Assembly (NCBI GenBank): GCA_041665465.1
Contig: JBAYIU010000001.1
Coordinates: forward strand, 1,426,001-1,490,000
Origin: JACRPH01 sp041665465
GTDB taxonomy: Archaea; Nanobdellota; Nanobdellia; Woesearchaeales; GW2011-AR9
Direction: 5' to 3'
Length of the DNA: 64,000 nucleotides
The position numbers and the translations under genes are program-made. Under the pieces are notes generated by a model. It was given only the letters and a program-made list of their open reading frames with translations. It ran no database searches and was not told the DNA's origin. Below, one piece after another: positions 52,322-60,512 of this stretch (position 1 is the stretch's first letter; every line of letters starts with the position of its first letter).

Positions 52322-52732
52322 TTATTCTTCCGAATGTTCTTTCAGTTCATTATAAAGATTCATCATCTCTTGGTTAATCTCAGCGAAAACAGCTTGTGTT
52401 TCTACTAGTTGACTTGCTAACTCTTTCTTTTGTTGTTCTAATAATGCTGCTACCTCTGAAGGGGTCTTTTCTACCGTTACGTTAGATCCAACGTTAACTA
52501 CTAATTTTTGATTGTCGGAAATTCTTCCTTTCACAAAAATACCATTGGCTAGAGGAGCAAGAAAATCGTTATCCACTTTAGTTTTACTCAGTTCCTGTAC
52601 CGCGTTAATAGAAATATCTAATTCTCCGTTTTGCTCTTGCAGCATCTCTAAATGTTTATTTATTTCTTCAATCTGTTGCTGCATCAACTGAAATTGAGCA
52701 TATTTTTGTTGTAGTTCTTCTTGATTGACCAT
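52322..52732 (-). CDS. pfdA: Prefoldin alpha subunit
   Basis: A 136-residue protein with the prefoldin alpha layout: a long N-terminal coiled-coil helix (about 3-50, EELQQKYAQFQLMQQQIEE), a beta-hairpin core (DNDFLAPLANGIFVKGRIS and LVVNVGSNVTVEKT) and a long C-terminal coil (73-132). It forms the hexameric prefoldin with beta subunits and delivers unfolded proteins to the thermosome. It is followed 2 nt later by ftsY, a pairing common in archaea. Confidence 0.9.
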   Translation of the reverse strand: MVNQEELQQKYAQFQLMQQQIEEINKHLEMLQEQNGELDISINAVQELSKTKVDNDFLAPLANGIFVKGRISDNQKLVVNVGSNVTVEKTPSEVAALLEQQKKELASQLVETQAVFAEINQEMMNLYNELKEHSEE

Positions 52733-52864
52733 ATTACTATTATTCAGAATAGGTTTTATAAGGTTTTTGGAGAGAAATTAATCACTATTGTCTTCAAATA
52801 ATATATAGAAAGGCTTATATATATTCTTCACTCCGGAAAACAAAAATAGTTTGGGGGGAATATT

Positions 52865-54283
52865 ATGGCTTACTTCCATCATCGAGCAAGTTATTCTTTA
52901 GGCGATAGATTGTTAAATTCTACTGATCGGGTAGTAGTTGGAACCAGAGACCCTGGTGCTAAAGAAGACCGTCGTGTAGCTAGACATCTAGGATTATCTT
53001 CCCAACATCCTACGGTTATCTCTGATCATAGATTATGGTCTGATGAGGAATATCTTCCTGTATTTAATACTAAAAGATGCCTTACTGATAGGACTCTCTC
53101 TCGATTCTTGTCCAATTATCAAGATGCAGATGGTCAAGAACGTTATGGATATGGATTGAAAGGTAAAACCGTTTATATTGTTCATACATTTAGTACTCAG
53201 TATAGCCCACAAGACTTGGTAAAAAGAGTTGAATTTATTGCCGAAACCGCTAAAGAACAGGGGGCAGAAGCAGTGGTATTACTTGCTTATTCCTTAAATT
53301 ATAGTGCTCAAGAAAGAGGAGTGCACAAACCTCATCCTCGGATGACTACTCCTGCAGCATTAAAGAAATTTGATGGACAGGGAATTACTGCCAGGATGCA
53401 ACTTAAACATTATTTAGTAGCGGGTGTGGATGCAGTGATTACTGCTCATAATCATTGTCCTGACGATATTGCTGATCTTTGTAATGATGTTAATGAAGAA
53501 TTTGCTCCATTAAACCAGATTGCTACTGAGAATAATTGGAATATGCGTTATAAATTGAAGTTTTATAATGTTAATTTAGCTCCTATGTTTGGATTACTTG
53601 TTTCTGATTTCGGAGAGAGCCATCTGGGTTTAGATATTTCAGATAAAGGAAGAAACATCCTTTTCTTAGGGCCGGATAAAGGGGTTGAAGAATATATTCG
53701 GTCTTTACGTGATCATTCTGGATTAACCAATTCTGCTTTAGCCATTATGGATAAGAAACGTGCTGCTGATGGAAAAAGTATAGATTTATTACAGTTGTAT
53801 AAACATGAAGGAATTGATCTAGCTAGAGGAATTGAAGGGATGGATATTGTGGTTGCTGATGATGCTATCCGTAGCGGGGAGACTATGCGGAATAATCTCC
53901 AAGTATTACGTGGAATACATCTAGAAGGATTAGTAAGAGATCCAATCATTAAGGGGTCACCACGTAAAGTTGTAGCTATGGCTACTAGGACTAATTTTGC
54001 TGGTAACTCTCGATTGATCTTAGAATCAGGAGTAATTGATGATTTAGTTATAACTAACGCTGATCCTAGGGGTCTAAGAAACCTTAACGAGCTTGACCGT
54101 AAAACCATGGGGGTATGGATAAATTTTGTGATGGGAGAAGCAGGAATGGCCTTAGAACGAGGAGAAGATCCCGATGCGGTTCTAACTACTTCTTATATCC
54201 GGGATCACCAATTAATGCATATAGAAGTTCCTCATGGTCATTATCGCTTTACTGACAGAGAACCGGAGAGGGGAATATTTTAA
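52865..54283 (+). CDS. Long PRPP-synthetase-like protein
   Basis: A 472-residue protein related to ribose-phosphate pyrophosphokinase (usually about 300 residues). Similar segments are VVVGTRDPGAKEDRRVARHLG near the N-terminus, TVYIVHTFS and VVLLAYSLNYSAQERG (the catalytic flexible-loop region, normally YARQDRK), VITAHNHCPD (in place of VDLHAxQ), and the PRPP-binding loop VVADDAIRSGETM. The divergent loop and extra length suggest a variant reaction or regulatory role. It may make PRPP or an analogue. The start has a GGGGG Shine-Dalgarno-like run. Confidence 0.65.
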   Translation: MAYFHHRASYSLGDRLLNSTDRVVVGTRDPGAKEDRRVARHLGLSSQHPTVISDHRLWSDEEYLPVFNTKRCLTDRTLSRFLSNYQDADGQERYGYGLKGKTVYIVHTFSTQYSPQDLVKRVEFIAETAKEQGAEAVVLLAYSLNYSAQERGVHKPHPRMTTPAALKKFDGQGITARMQLKHYLVAGVDAVITAHNHCPDDIADLCNDVNEEFAPLNQIATENNWNMRYKLKFYNVNLAPMFGLLVSDFGESHLGLDISDKGRNILFLGPDKGVEEYIRSLRDHSGLTNSALAIMDKKRAADGKSIDLLQLYKHEGIDLARGIEGMDIVVADDAIRSGETMRNNLQVLRGIHLEGLVRDPIIKGSPRKVVAMATRTNFAGNSRLILESGVIDDLVITNADPRGLRNLNELDRKTMGVWINFVMGEAGMALERGEDPDAVLTTSYIRDHQLMHIEVPHGHYRFTDREPERGIF

Positions 54284-54347
54284 TTCTCTTTATTTTTAAC
54301 TTATTTCCACCACTATTCTTAAAAATAAATGGGTTAATTCTTTAGTT

Positions 54348-55286
54348 ATGTTAACCTCTACTCAGAAATCAAGAGCTCTAGTTCAACATTATCGTTTAGT
54401 AGGCAGACATTCTGCAGTTAAGATATGTCATTGGACTAAAGAATGTTTACGTACCAATAGAGTATGTTATAAACAAGAATTCTATGGAATTCATACTGGA
54501 AATTGTTTGGAAATGACTCCTGTCATTACCTGTAATCATCGTTGTTTACATTGTTGGAGAGATACTACTTTATTTGCTCCAACCTGGGAAGGAGAAGTGG
54601 ATGATCCTAAAGATATCATCAAAGGTTGTATTGAAGGAAGAAAAAAGCTGATGATTGGATTTGGAGGAAGAGAGAATGTTAAATCTAAGAAATTAGAGTT
54701 TGCTCAATACTTGATCCCGGATCATGCAGCCATTTCTCTTACCGGAGAACCCTGTATGTATCCTCGATTGCCAGAACTGATTGACGCTTTCTTTGATGAT
54801 TTTAAGTTCAGGACAGTATTCTTAGTTACTAATGGAACTGTTCCCGAGATGTTGAAGAGAATCGGAACAGAGGGAAAACATTTTCCTACCAACATTTACT
54901 TGTCTTTACAAGCGTATGATCTTGCTTCACATAAACATTTGAACAATCCAGTAATTTCTGGAACTTGGGAGTTGATGCAAGAGAGTATGAAATACTTGTC
55001 TACGGTTAAAGATAAGACTCGAACTATTCTGCGTATCACTGCTATTAAAGGTAAGAATCTGGATAAGGCTAAAGAGTTTTTACCTTTTATTAAATTGATG
55101 AAACCTCATTTTATCGAGATTAAAGGGTATAATCATCTGGGTATGTCTACTCGAAGATTGAAGAAAGAAGACATGCCTTATTGGGATGAACTGCAGCAGT
55201 TTGCTGAAGAGATTGCTGTCGTTTCTGGGTATAAGGTGGGGATGAAACATGAGCCCAGCGATATTGTCCAATTGTGTGAGAAGTAG
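54348..55286 (+). CDS. taw1: 4-demethylwyosine synthase (Taw1/TYW1)
   Basis: A 312-residue radical SAM enzyme. The AdoMet cluster Cys are 62, 66 and 69 (TCNHRCLHCWR). A second set, Cys27, Cys40 and Cys53, has the 13-residue spacing of the second 4Fe-4S cluster of archaeal Taw1. The following FAPTWEGEVDDP and SLTGEPCMYPRLPELI and LSLQAYD match the family. It condenses pyruvate with N1-methylguanosine-37 of tRNA-Phe to make the wyosine core. It is a single gene with a TATA box upstream. Confidence 0.95.
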   Translation: MLTSTQKSRALVQHYRLVGRHSAVKICHWTKECLRTNRVCYKQEFYGIHTGNCLEMTPVITCNHRCLHCWRDTTLFAPTWEGEVDDPKDIIKGCIEGRKKLMIGFGGRENVKSKKLEFAQYLIPDHAAISLTGEPCMYPRLPELIDAFFDDFKFRTVFLVTNGTVPEMLKRIGTEGKHFPTNIYLSLQAYDLASHKHLNNPVISGTWELMQESMKYLSTVKDKTRTILRITAIKGKNLDKAKEFLPFIKLMKPHFIEIKGYNHLGMSTRRLKKEDMPYWDELQQFAEEIAVVSGYKVGMKHEPSDIVQLCEK

Positions 55287-55300
55287 TTTCTTCTGGAACA

Positions 55301-55873
55301 CTACAAATAAAATGGTTCAGTTTTACAAAACCTTGCTACTACTATACTCTCTTTCCCCCAATTATCTCGGTCATAATCTTTTTTGTTGGTAATGGTGCCA
55401 ATGCATTTTTTGAAGATACTCGGTTTTTCTCTACAACATATTTCAGAAACGATTTCTAGCCAGTTTTTTCCGGTGCGTAGTTCTTGTGGGACAAATGCCC
55501 TAATATCTTCATTTACATTAGGAAATAATGCGACTATCTCTCTAAAATAAGCCCCTCTTGCTCTTCTAACTCTCTCAGCCATATTATATCCAATAACACC
55601 CGGATGTTTGTATGCTTCTTTTTCTCCGTCATCATAATACTTTAAATTTTGATCATATTCTAAACTTTCTGATACTTTTTGTTCTATGGTTCTATGAATT
55701 TGACTTAAGTTATTGTATGATGAGCGATATATTCCTTTGGGGCACAATTCTGTTCCCACTGCATACTGAAACTCTGGTCCCCATCTGTACACCGATACTA
55801 ATACCGGTATTCTCCCCTCTCTAACTTGTTTTCTTGCTTTAATATATTCTTGTTCTAATCCTTGGTTTGTCAT
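55301..55873 (-). CDS. Uncharacterised protein, second of a tandem pair
   Basis: A 190-residue protein with no recognised motif. I chose the ATG at 55873 (MTNQGLEQEYIKA) because AGAGGA sits 9 nt upstream. An ATG at 55891 overlaps the upstream gene. Its C-terminal part (DRDNWGKESIVVARF) resembles that of the upstream protein (SQNWDEKHLVIFRY), which suggests a duplication or a shared fold. It contains several Cys and Arg/Lys-rich helices. Function unknown. Confidence 0.5.
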   Translation of the reverse strand: MTNQGLEQEYIKARKQVREGRIPVLVSVYRWGPEFQYAVGTELCPKGIYRSSYNNLSQIHRTIEQKVSESLEYDQNLKYYDDGEKEAYKHPGVIGYNMAERVRRARGAYFREIVALFPNVNEDIRAFVPQELRTGKNWLEIVSEICCREKPSIFKKCIGTITNKKDYDRDNWGKESIVVARFCKTEPFYL

Positions 55874-55874
55874 T

Positions 55875-56381
55875 TTAAAATGTCCTCTCATCTAACCCAT
55901 ACCTGAAAATAACCAGATGTTTCTCGTCCCAATTTTGCGAATAAGCTTTTTCTCCGTCTAAAGTCTCTCCATAAATCCCGTTAAAGGTTTCAGGAAATTT
56001 TTCGATTAATACTTGATATAAACTCTTACCATTTAACCCCTTTATTTCTCCATTAACTCTCCTGTAAAATGTTTGATCCTCTTTTTCAGCCAGATACCAA
56101 ATTCCGATCGGATAAGGTTCTTCTACCACTAGAAATCCCCAATAAGCTTCCATAACTCTAGAGAGTCTTACAACAAAACTTTCATAAGGGTCTGTTTCTC
56201 TCTTGAACCATTCTGGCAAGGCGTTTAGATATCCTTCAAAATATGTTTCTAAAGCTGTAGCCTTGACAAAGCTTCCTAAAGAAGCGTAGGTGTGTATGGT
56301 CAAGGGAATAAGACCGGCTGATTCTGCAAGATTTAGATTCTCTTTCAGTCTTTTTACTTTTTCGGGGATGCTTTCTTTCAT
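55875..56381 (-). CDS. Uncharacterised protein, first of a tandem pair
   Basis: A 168-residue protein with no recognised motif. I chose the ATG at 56381 (MKESIPEKVKRL) because a GTGAT Shine-Dalgarno lies just upstream. The GTG at 56390 is an in-frame alternative. It has a helical N-terminal half and a C-terminal strand-rich half ending WDEKHLVIFRYGL, similar to the end of its neighbour. It is followed by the gene at 55873 with a single nucleotide between, so they form an operon. Confidence 0.5.
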   Translation of the reverse strand: MKESIPEKVKRLKENLNLAESAGLIPLTIHTYASLGSFVKATALETYFEGYLNALPEWFKRETDPYESFVVRLSRVMEAYWGFLVVEEPYPIGIWYLAEKEDQTFYRRVNGEIKGLNGKSLYQVLIEKFPETFNGIYGETLDGEKAYSQNWDEKHLVIFRYGLDERTF

Positions 56382-56433
56382 TTTAATCACTATCTTGTAG
56401 ATATTTAACTATATATCAATTCTTTCTATGATA

Positions 56434-56483
56434 ATCTTAACTAATAGTAAAATTTAAATACTAAATTACAATTATGTTAAGAT
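56434..56483. promoter_or_regulatory. Inverted repeat flanking the promoter of the second tandem Lrp gene
   Basis: ATCTTAAC (56434-56441) and GTTAAGAT (56476-56483) form an 8-bp inverted repeat. Between them is the likely TATA element (AAATTTAAATA, about 56450-56460), and the second arm ends one nucleotide before the ATG at 56485. Lrp-family regulators commonly control themselves, so these could be autoregulatory sites. Confidence 0.4.
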
Positions 56484-56484
56484 A

Positions 56485-57447
56485 ATGGCTAAGATCGATC
56501 TTTATGATAAGAAGATTCTCTATGAGTTAGATATTAATGCCAGACAATCGGCTCAACAAATCGCTAAAAAGGTTAAGCTCTCAAAAGTAGCGGTGATTAA
56601 TCGAATCAACAAATTATTGAAAGAAGGAGTGATTCAAAACTTTATCACTTTAATCAATTACCGAAAATTGGGCTTTACCAATTATCATGTTTACTATTCT
56701 CTTCAGAACCTTTCATCAAAAAAAGAAGAAGAATTTATTGAGTTTCTTAGGGAGGAACGAGAAGTAAGATATATTCTTCAGATTGATTCAACATGGGATT
56801 TAATGTTGGCTTTATACACTCAAAGTAGCGAAAGAACCGATCAGATTCTCAATAAAATCAGCAACAAGTTTGGAGATTACATAAAAGAGATTAAAGTTTT
56901 TACTATTGTCACTACTTTTTATCCTGGGAGAAACTATTTAATTGAAAAGAAGCCGGTTCCTTTTACATCTCCACTGATTAGAGAAGCTTCCATTCGAGAA
57001 GAGGTAGACGAGATTGACAAAAAAGTTTTAGGGGGCATCTCTAAAGAAGCAAGAATTTCCCTGATTGATTTAGAAAAGAAGATAAAAATCAAAGCGGATG
57101 TGATTAGATATCATCTAAAGAATCTGGTCAAAAGAGGGATCATCCAAAAGTTTACCTTAAACTTAGGACACCAAGAATACGGAAACTCGTTTTACAAAGT
57201 ATTATTCAAAATTAATCCTTCTTTGAAAGAAGAAGTTCTGATGTCAGAGCTGTCGCAAAACGAGTATGCTCATCGAATCCATCATTTTATGGGTGAAAAA
57301 ACCATTGAATCCGATTTTGAAGTTCCTGAGTATAAAGAAATAAGAGAGATTCTGAGAAAGGTCAAAGAGAAGTTTGGAGATAAGATTATTGAGATAGAAA
57401 TCTTACCTATTTATACTGTTCAGAAGATTGAATATAATCCTTTATAG
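56485..57447 (+). CDS. Tandem Lrp/AsnC family transcriptional regulator
   Basis: A 320-residue protein with the same double layout as that at 25821: winged helix 1 (about 5-50, SAQQIAKKVKLSKVAVINRINKL), sensor-like domain 1, winged helix 2 (about 170-220, ISLIDLEKKIKIKADVIRYHLKNLVK) and sensor domain 2. Two Lrp units in one chain amount to a fused dimer. The two window copies are diverged paralogues. The inverted repeat around its promoter suggests autoregulation. Confidence 0.8.
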   Translation: MAKIDLYDKKILYELDINARQSAQQIAKKVKLSKVAVINRINKLLKEGVIQNFITLINYRKLGFTNYHVYYSLQNLSSKKEEEFIEFLREEREVRYILQIDSTWDLMLALYTQSSERTDQILNKISNKFGDYIKEIKVFTIVTTFYPGRNYLIEKKPVPFTSPLIREASIREEVDEIDKKVLGGISKEARISLIDLEKKIKIKADVIRYHLKNLVKRGIIQKFTLNLGHQEYGNSFYKVLFKINPSLKEEVLMSELSQNEYAHRIHHFMGEKTIESDFEVPEYKEIREILRKVKEKFGDKIIEIEILPIYTVQKIEYNPL

Positions 57448-57468
57448 TTTCTTGATTAACCAATAAGT

Positions 57469-57738
57469 TTACTGATAAATAACATCATGATGATCAATAT
57501 CATAAAAGAGGATCTTATCTTCAGACGGGAGATACTTAAAAATTAAAACAGATGAACCTTTAATATGAACTCGTTTGAATTCTTGAAGTGGGCTTCTTAG
57601 GTTCTTATAATGGTTAACGTCAGGACAATCCAAAATTTCTCTCATCTTCTTAAAGATGATTTCATGCATAACTGGGTTTTTCTTTGAAATCTTAGTTAGC
57701 TCTTTTTCGAGCTTCTCTTCTATTTGAAATTCACGCAT
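57469..57738 (-). CDS. RelE-like toxin of the second toxin-antitoxin pair
   Basis: An 89-residue protein of the RelE/ParE fold: an N-terminal helix (QIEEKLEKELTKISKK), a second helix, then strands (LQEFKRVHIKGSSVLIFKY) and the C-terminal YDIDHHDVIY, similar to the HD-x-x-Y ending of RelE-type toxins. Its start overlaps the antitoxin end by 8 nt. It would act on mRNA at the ribosome. Confidence 0.75.
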   Translation of the reverse strand: MREFQIEEKLEKELTKISKKNPVMHEIIFKKMREILDCPDVNHYKNLRSPLQEFKRVHIKGSSVLIFKYLPSEDKILFYDIDHHDVIYQ

Positions 57739-57976
57739 TTTCTACAGATTTCTTTAGTGCATCAAGAGATTTATGAGATTTAAATTTTCCATTCTTCTCC
57801 AGATTTCTTATTTTTTGGGCGTATTCTGGTCTTAATTCTGGTTCAAGGAGGTCTTCTTCATACTTACCAATCACAAAGTTAACTGCCTCAGATTTGTTCT
57901 TTAAACCAAACTTTCCTTTGATAATAGTCAAAACTCTGTCCTCATGTTCTCCAATTGTTATGATTGCTTGTACCAT
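57731..57976 (-). CDS. DUF2683-like ribbon-helix-helix antitoxin
   Basis: An 81-residue protein with the ribbon-helix-helix N-terminus (MVQAIITIGEHEDRVLTIIKG, then KNKSEAVNFVIGKYEEDLLEP) matching the archaeal DUF2683 family, and a C-terminal helix for toxin binding. I chose the ATG at 57976. The GTG at 57985 belongs to the Shine-Dalgarno-like GAGTGAT. It overlaps the toxin gene by 8 nt. The promoter region contains direct repeats. Confidence 0.75.
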   Translation of the reverse strand: MVQAIITIGEHEDRVLTIIKGKFGLKNKSEAVNFVIGKYEEDLLEPELRPEYAQKIRNLEKNGKFKSHKSLDALKKSVENA

Positions 57977-57996
57977 TTTTATCACTCGTTATATTT

Positions 57997-58015
57997 TATA
58001 ATGAAATATAATGAA
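57997..58015 (-). promoter_or_regulatory. Operator of the second toxin-antitoxin pair
   Basis: Two direct copies of TATAATGAA (57997-58005 and 58007-58015 on the plus strand) are offset by 10 bp, one helical turn. They overlap the promoter (a TTTATATAA box lies just upstream, around 58020-58028 on the minus strand). This is the expected place for binding of the ribbon-helix-helix antitoxin. Confidence 0.45.
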
Positions 58016-58140
58016 TTATTATATAAACCTTTTGGCAGGAAATTTAACCAGTTCATTCCTTTAAGTGCCACGTAGTTGTGCGAGAAGTAGTTCTACAGAA
58101 TAGAAATTGATTTAAATAGTTTAGTTCAATTACAGGCAAC

Positions 58141-58653
58141 ATGAGACCTGTTAAGCCCGGAGAACCAGAATATTATCTTCTTATCATTGACACCAATACC
58201 TATGCTGGTAATTTTGAAAGACAAATGTGTGCTTATGTTACCGGCCAAATCGGAGAATGTGAAGTTGGAGAAGAGCAAGCAGAACTTGCTAGGAAAGAGA
58301 TTCCAGAAGTAGTAGCTCAACTGGAGAATTTAATTGAACAAGTTTCAGATGAGCATGGATGTCATCGACCTGTTTCAATCTTTCCCAATCCGAGATATGG
58401 AAATGATGGTCATGGGAATCATGCTTTACTATCTAATGAGAACCGAGAAAAATTCCCTTGGCCGGCATGTAATAGCGTAGCCATTTATTTTAATTCACTT
58501 CCCAATCCTAGATTACTAGAGGTAATGAGGGAGCGAGCAAGTGATATTGCTTCTAGAGGAGTAGGACTAGAAGGATTTGAGCGAAAAGTGGAAATTGAAG
58601 GATTTAGATTATTAGAACAACGTACCGTTTACACAGAAATAAAACTGGAGTGA
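58141..58653 (+). CDS. Uncharacterised protein, possibly phage-related
   Basis: A 170-residue protein. The N-terminus LLIIDTNTYAGNFERQMCAYV, with TGQIGECEVG, is a pattern I associate with hypothetical proteins also found in phage genomes, but I cannot confirm it. Then helices and an IFPNPRYGNDGHGNH loop with several His follow. Leader in a TATA/AT-rich region. Begins a short gene cluster to 59199. Confidence 0.45.
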   Translation: MRPVKPGEPEYYLLIIDTNTYAGNFERQMCAYVTGQIGECEVGEEQAELARKEIPEVVAQLENLIEQVSDEHGCHRPVSIFPNPRYGNDGHGNHALLSNENREKFPWPACNSVAIYFNSLPNPRLLEVMRERASDIASRGVGLEGFERKVEIEGFRLLEQRTVYTEIKLE

Positions 58654-58657
58654 TAAA

Positions 58658-58696
58658 ATGTCAGAAACAATTTATACTAATGGAGAGATAAAATGA
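58658..58696 (+). other. 12-residue mini ORF between two genes
   Basis: ATG at 58658 opens MSETIYTNGEIK and stops at the TGA whose first bases overlap the next gene's start (ATGA, 58693-58696). GGAGTGAT precedes it with good spacing. The upstream and downstream start contexts are near copies (TGGAGTGATAAAATG and TGGAGAGATAAAATG), so this could be a small duplication or a coupling peptide. Confidence 0.3.
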
Positions 58697-59199
58697 CAAC
58701 TCCTGCTTTGATCACCGATCCAACCATTCAAGGGTATCGCTATACTTTAGTTCATCCAGAGACATTAGATACCGATTTTAAGGGGATAGTCTCGTTTAAT
58801 CCCTTTGAGATTTTCTTTCTCAGGAATAGGTTTTTAAATTTAATCTACTTTGGTGGAAATCCAGAACTGGAAGCAAGAACACCTCAACGACCTTATGTTT
58901 TACTCGGTCCATACGGAGATCGTAATTTTAATAGTTCTGATGAGTTAAGGGTTCTAAGGAAAAGCGGAGAATTTGTACATATGTCTCATTGGCATCCCTC
59001 GTGTGAATCAATCTCTTTAGAGAGATTAGTCTGTAGAGTAGAAGGAGACATTTTAGATTGTGCTAGAGATTTCTGTGAAGTGCCTAAGATAGATGTGATG
59101 GTTCTGGATCCGTTATGGAAAGAAGTAGCTGGAGAATTGAAGAATCGATACCAACATGCTGAGTTTAGATATTCTAATCCCACATTCTCATTGTTTTAG
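58693..59199 (+). CDS. Uncharacterised protein
   Basis: A 168-residue protein with no recognised motif: a strand-rich N-terminal half (YRYTLVHPETLDTDFKGIVSF), PYVLLGPYGDRNFNSSDEL, and CESISLERLVCRVEGDILDC with several Cys. It ends in a strand. The Shine-Dalgarno GGAG is 7 nt before the ATG. The cluster with the gene at 58141 suggests a shared role, unknown. Confidence 0.5.
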   Translation: MTTPALITDPTIQGYRYTLVHPETLDTDFKGIVSFNPFEIFFLRNRFLNLIYFGGNPELEARTPQRPYVLLGPYGDRNFNSSDELRVLRKSGEFVHMSHWHPSCESISLERLVCRVEGDILDCARDFCEVPKIDVMVLDPLWKEVAGELKNRYQHAEFRYSNPTFSLF

Positions 59200-59246
59200 A
59201 AGATTAAAGAAATAGTTTTATATAGTTCTTTTTCGTTTTTAATAGA

Positions 59247-59702
59247 ATGGTCAGAGATTTAACTGGGAAGCACGATTTATATTACGAAGCGATTCTTCAA
59301 CTTAGAGATACTTCTCAAGAAGTCTTGAATTTTGTATATCAAGAGATCGAAAGAACCGGGATGAGAATAGCTAAGGAAGAATTTCTTGAAAATGGAGCAG
59401 ATATTCGTTTAACCGACAAAGCTCTCACTAAAGCTTTAGGGAGAAAACTCCAATCTATTTATGGTGGAGAGTATAAAGAAACCGTTAGTATTTATGGACA
59501 AAAAGATGGGCAAGAGATTTATCGTAATACTATCTTGTTTAGAGGAATGGGAGAACATAGAAGAGGCGATACCATTCAATATCGGGGAGATAATTATAAG
59601 ATTATCAGTGTAGGAAAAGATGTGATGTTGCAGGAAGTTCACTCCGGAAAGAAGATTCATCTCAAATGTGAAGAGATGAAGAACTTTAAAAACGCAGCAT
59701 AA
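59247..59702 (+). CDS. NMD3-like protein lacking the N-terminal zinc fingers
   Basis: A 151-residue protein. The start RDLTGKHDLYYEAILQLRD and the later IRLTDKALTKALGRKLQSIYGGEYKE, GQEIYRNTILFRGMG and GDTIQYRGDNYKIISVGKDVMLQEVHSGKKI follow the middle-to-C-terminal part of archaeal NMD3, which in eukaryotes escorts the 60S subunit. The two CxxC zinc fingers of full-length NMD3 are missing. It may have lost them or another gene may supply them. A TATA box (GTTTTATATAG, near 59215-59225) gives a leaderless start. Confidence 0.65.
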   Translation: MVRDLTGKHDLYYEAILQLRDTSQEVLNFVYQEIERTGMRIAKEEFLENGADIRLTDKALTKALGRKLQSIYGGEYKETVSIYGQKDGQEIYRNTILFRGMGEHRRGDTIQYRGDNYKIISVGKDVMLQEVHSGKKIHLKCEEMKNFKNAA

Positions 59703-59815
59703 ATCCACATAACCTTTTTAAAGATCTTTACTTATTACTCTTTTGGTGTAGAGAATCCTTTTTCTGGTGATAGAAATAATATTTTAATGAAGAAAGGTCT
59801 AACTCGGAGGCAACC

Positions 59816-60448
59816 ATGGGTAATACTCAACCAGTAACTCTTACTTACAAATATGTATTTCAACCAGAATATGTGTTTGGTGTTCCTTTTAATGCTGAAG
59901 CTCTAACCGAACCTTCTTATCTTGCTGATCCCTTAGTTGTTCTTGACGTACAGAAATTAGTTGATGCTCTTCCTGAATTACAATCTTTATTAGAACTTCC
60001 TGCCGGAAGAAGGGTGGAAGTACATCGAGTGAAGTATAAGTTTTATGAAGCGACGGTTGAACCTGGTCCGAAATATTCTCCCTCCATTAGAGTGCATCCC
60101 GGATATTGGATTAGAGGGATGGGTTATAACAGCGAGAGGGATGTTGCTTTAGATTTAAGTAAAGGGATAGATATTAGAATTCAAGAGAGAAACGAATTAA
60201 AAGCACCCACTGATGAAGCGTTTTCTATACTTTTTGATACTGATCCTAATCGTTACTTAGACCAACCTAAACGAGGTGGAATGTCAGAATTAGTCAGATT
60301 TAATTATTTTTCTTCTCTTGCTCCTAACCAAGTATTAAGAGTGATAGATTTAGAGGAAAACAAAACTGTATTTTATGATCAGGGACTAGAACAGAGAGTG
60401 CTTAGGTTTGCAGAAAGATTACTCTCTCCGAAGGGTGGGAGATTATAG
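59816..60448 (+). CDS. Uncharacterised protein
   Basis: A 210-residue soluble protein with no recognised motif. It is beta-rich at the N-terminus (VTLTYKYVFQPEYVFGVPFN) and has a helical central region. It has a strong GGAGG Shine-Dalgarno 5 nt before the ATG and an approximately 75-nt leader from a TATA at 59712-59720. A 64-nt gap separates it from the Lon-like gene. Confidence 0.5.
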   Translation: MGNTQPVTLTYKYVFQPEYVFGVPFNAEALTEPSYLADPLVVLDVQKLVDALPELQSLLELPAGRRVEVHRVKYKFYEATVEPGPKYSPSIRVHPGYWIRGMGYNSERDVALDLSKGIDIRIQERNELKAPTDEAFSILFDTDPNRYLDQPKRGGMSELVRFNYFSSLAPNQVLRVIDLEENKTVFYDQGLEQRVLRFAERLLSPKGGRL

Positions 60449-60512
60449 AAGTGTTGGAATAGATATTCCTAACCATAATAATGTTTATATTGATCTCCTT
60501 GAGGATAAGATT

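Noticed and set aside
60408..60512. N-terminal extension of the Lon-like protease to 60408
   Set aside because: It overlaps the previous gene and places the signal peptide 35 residues into the protein. The ATG at 60513 has a Shine-Dalgarno and a standard signal peptide.
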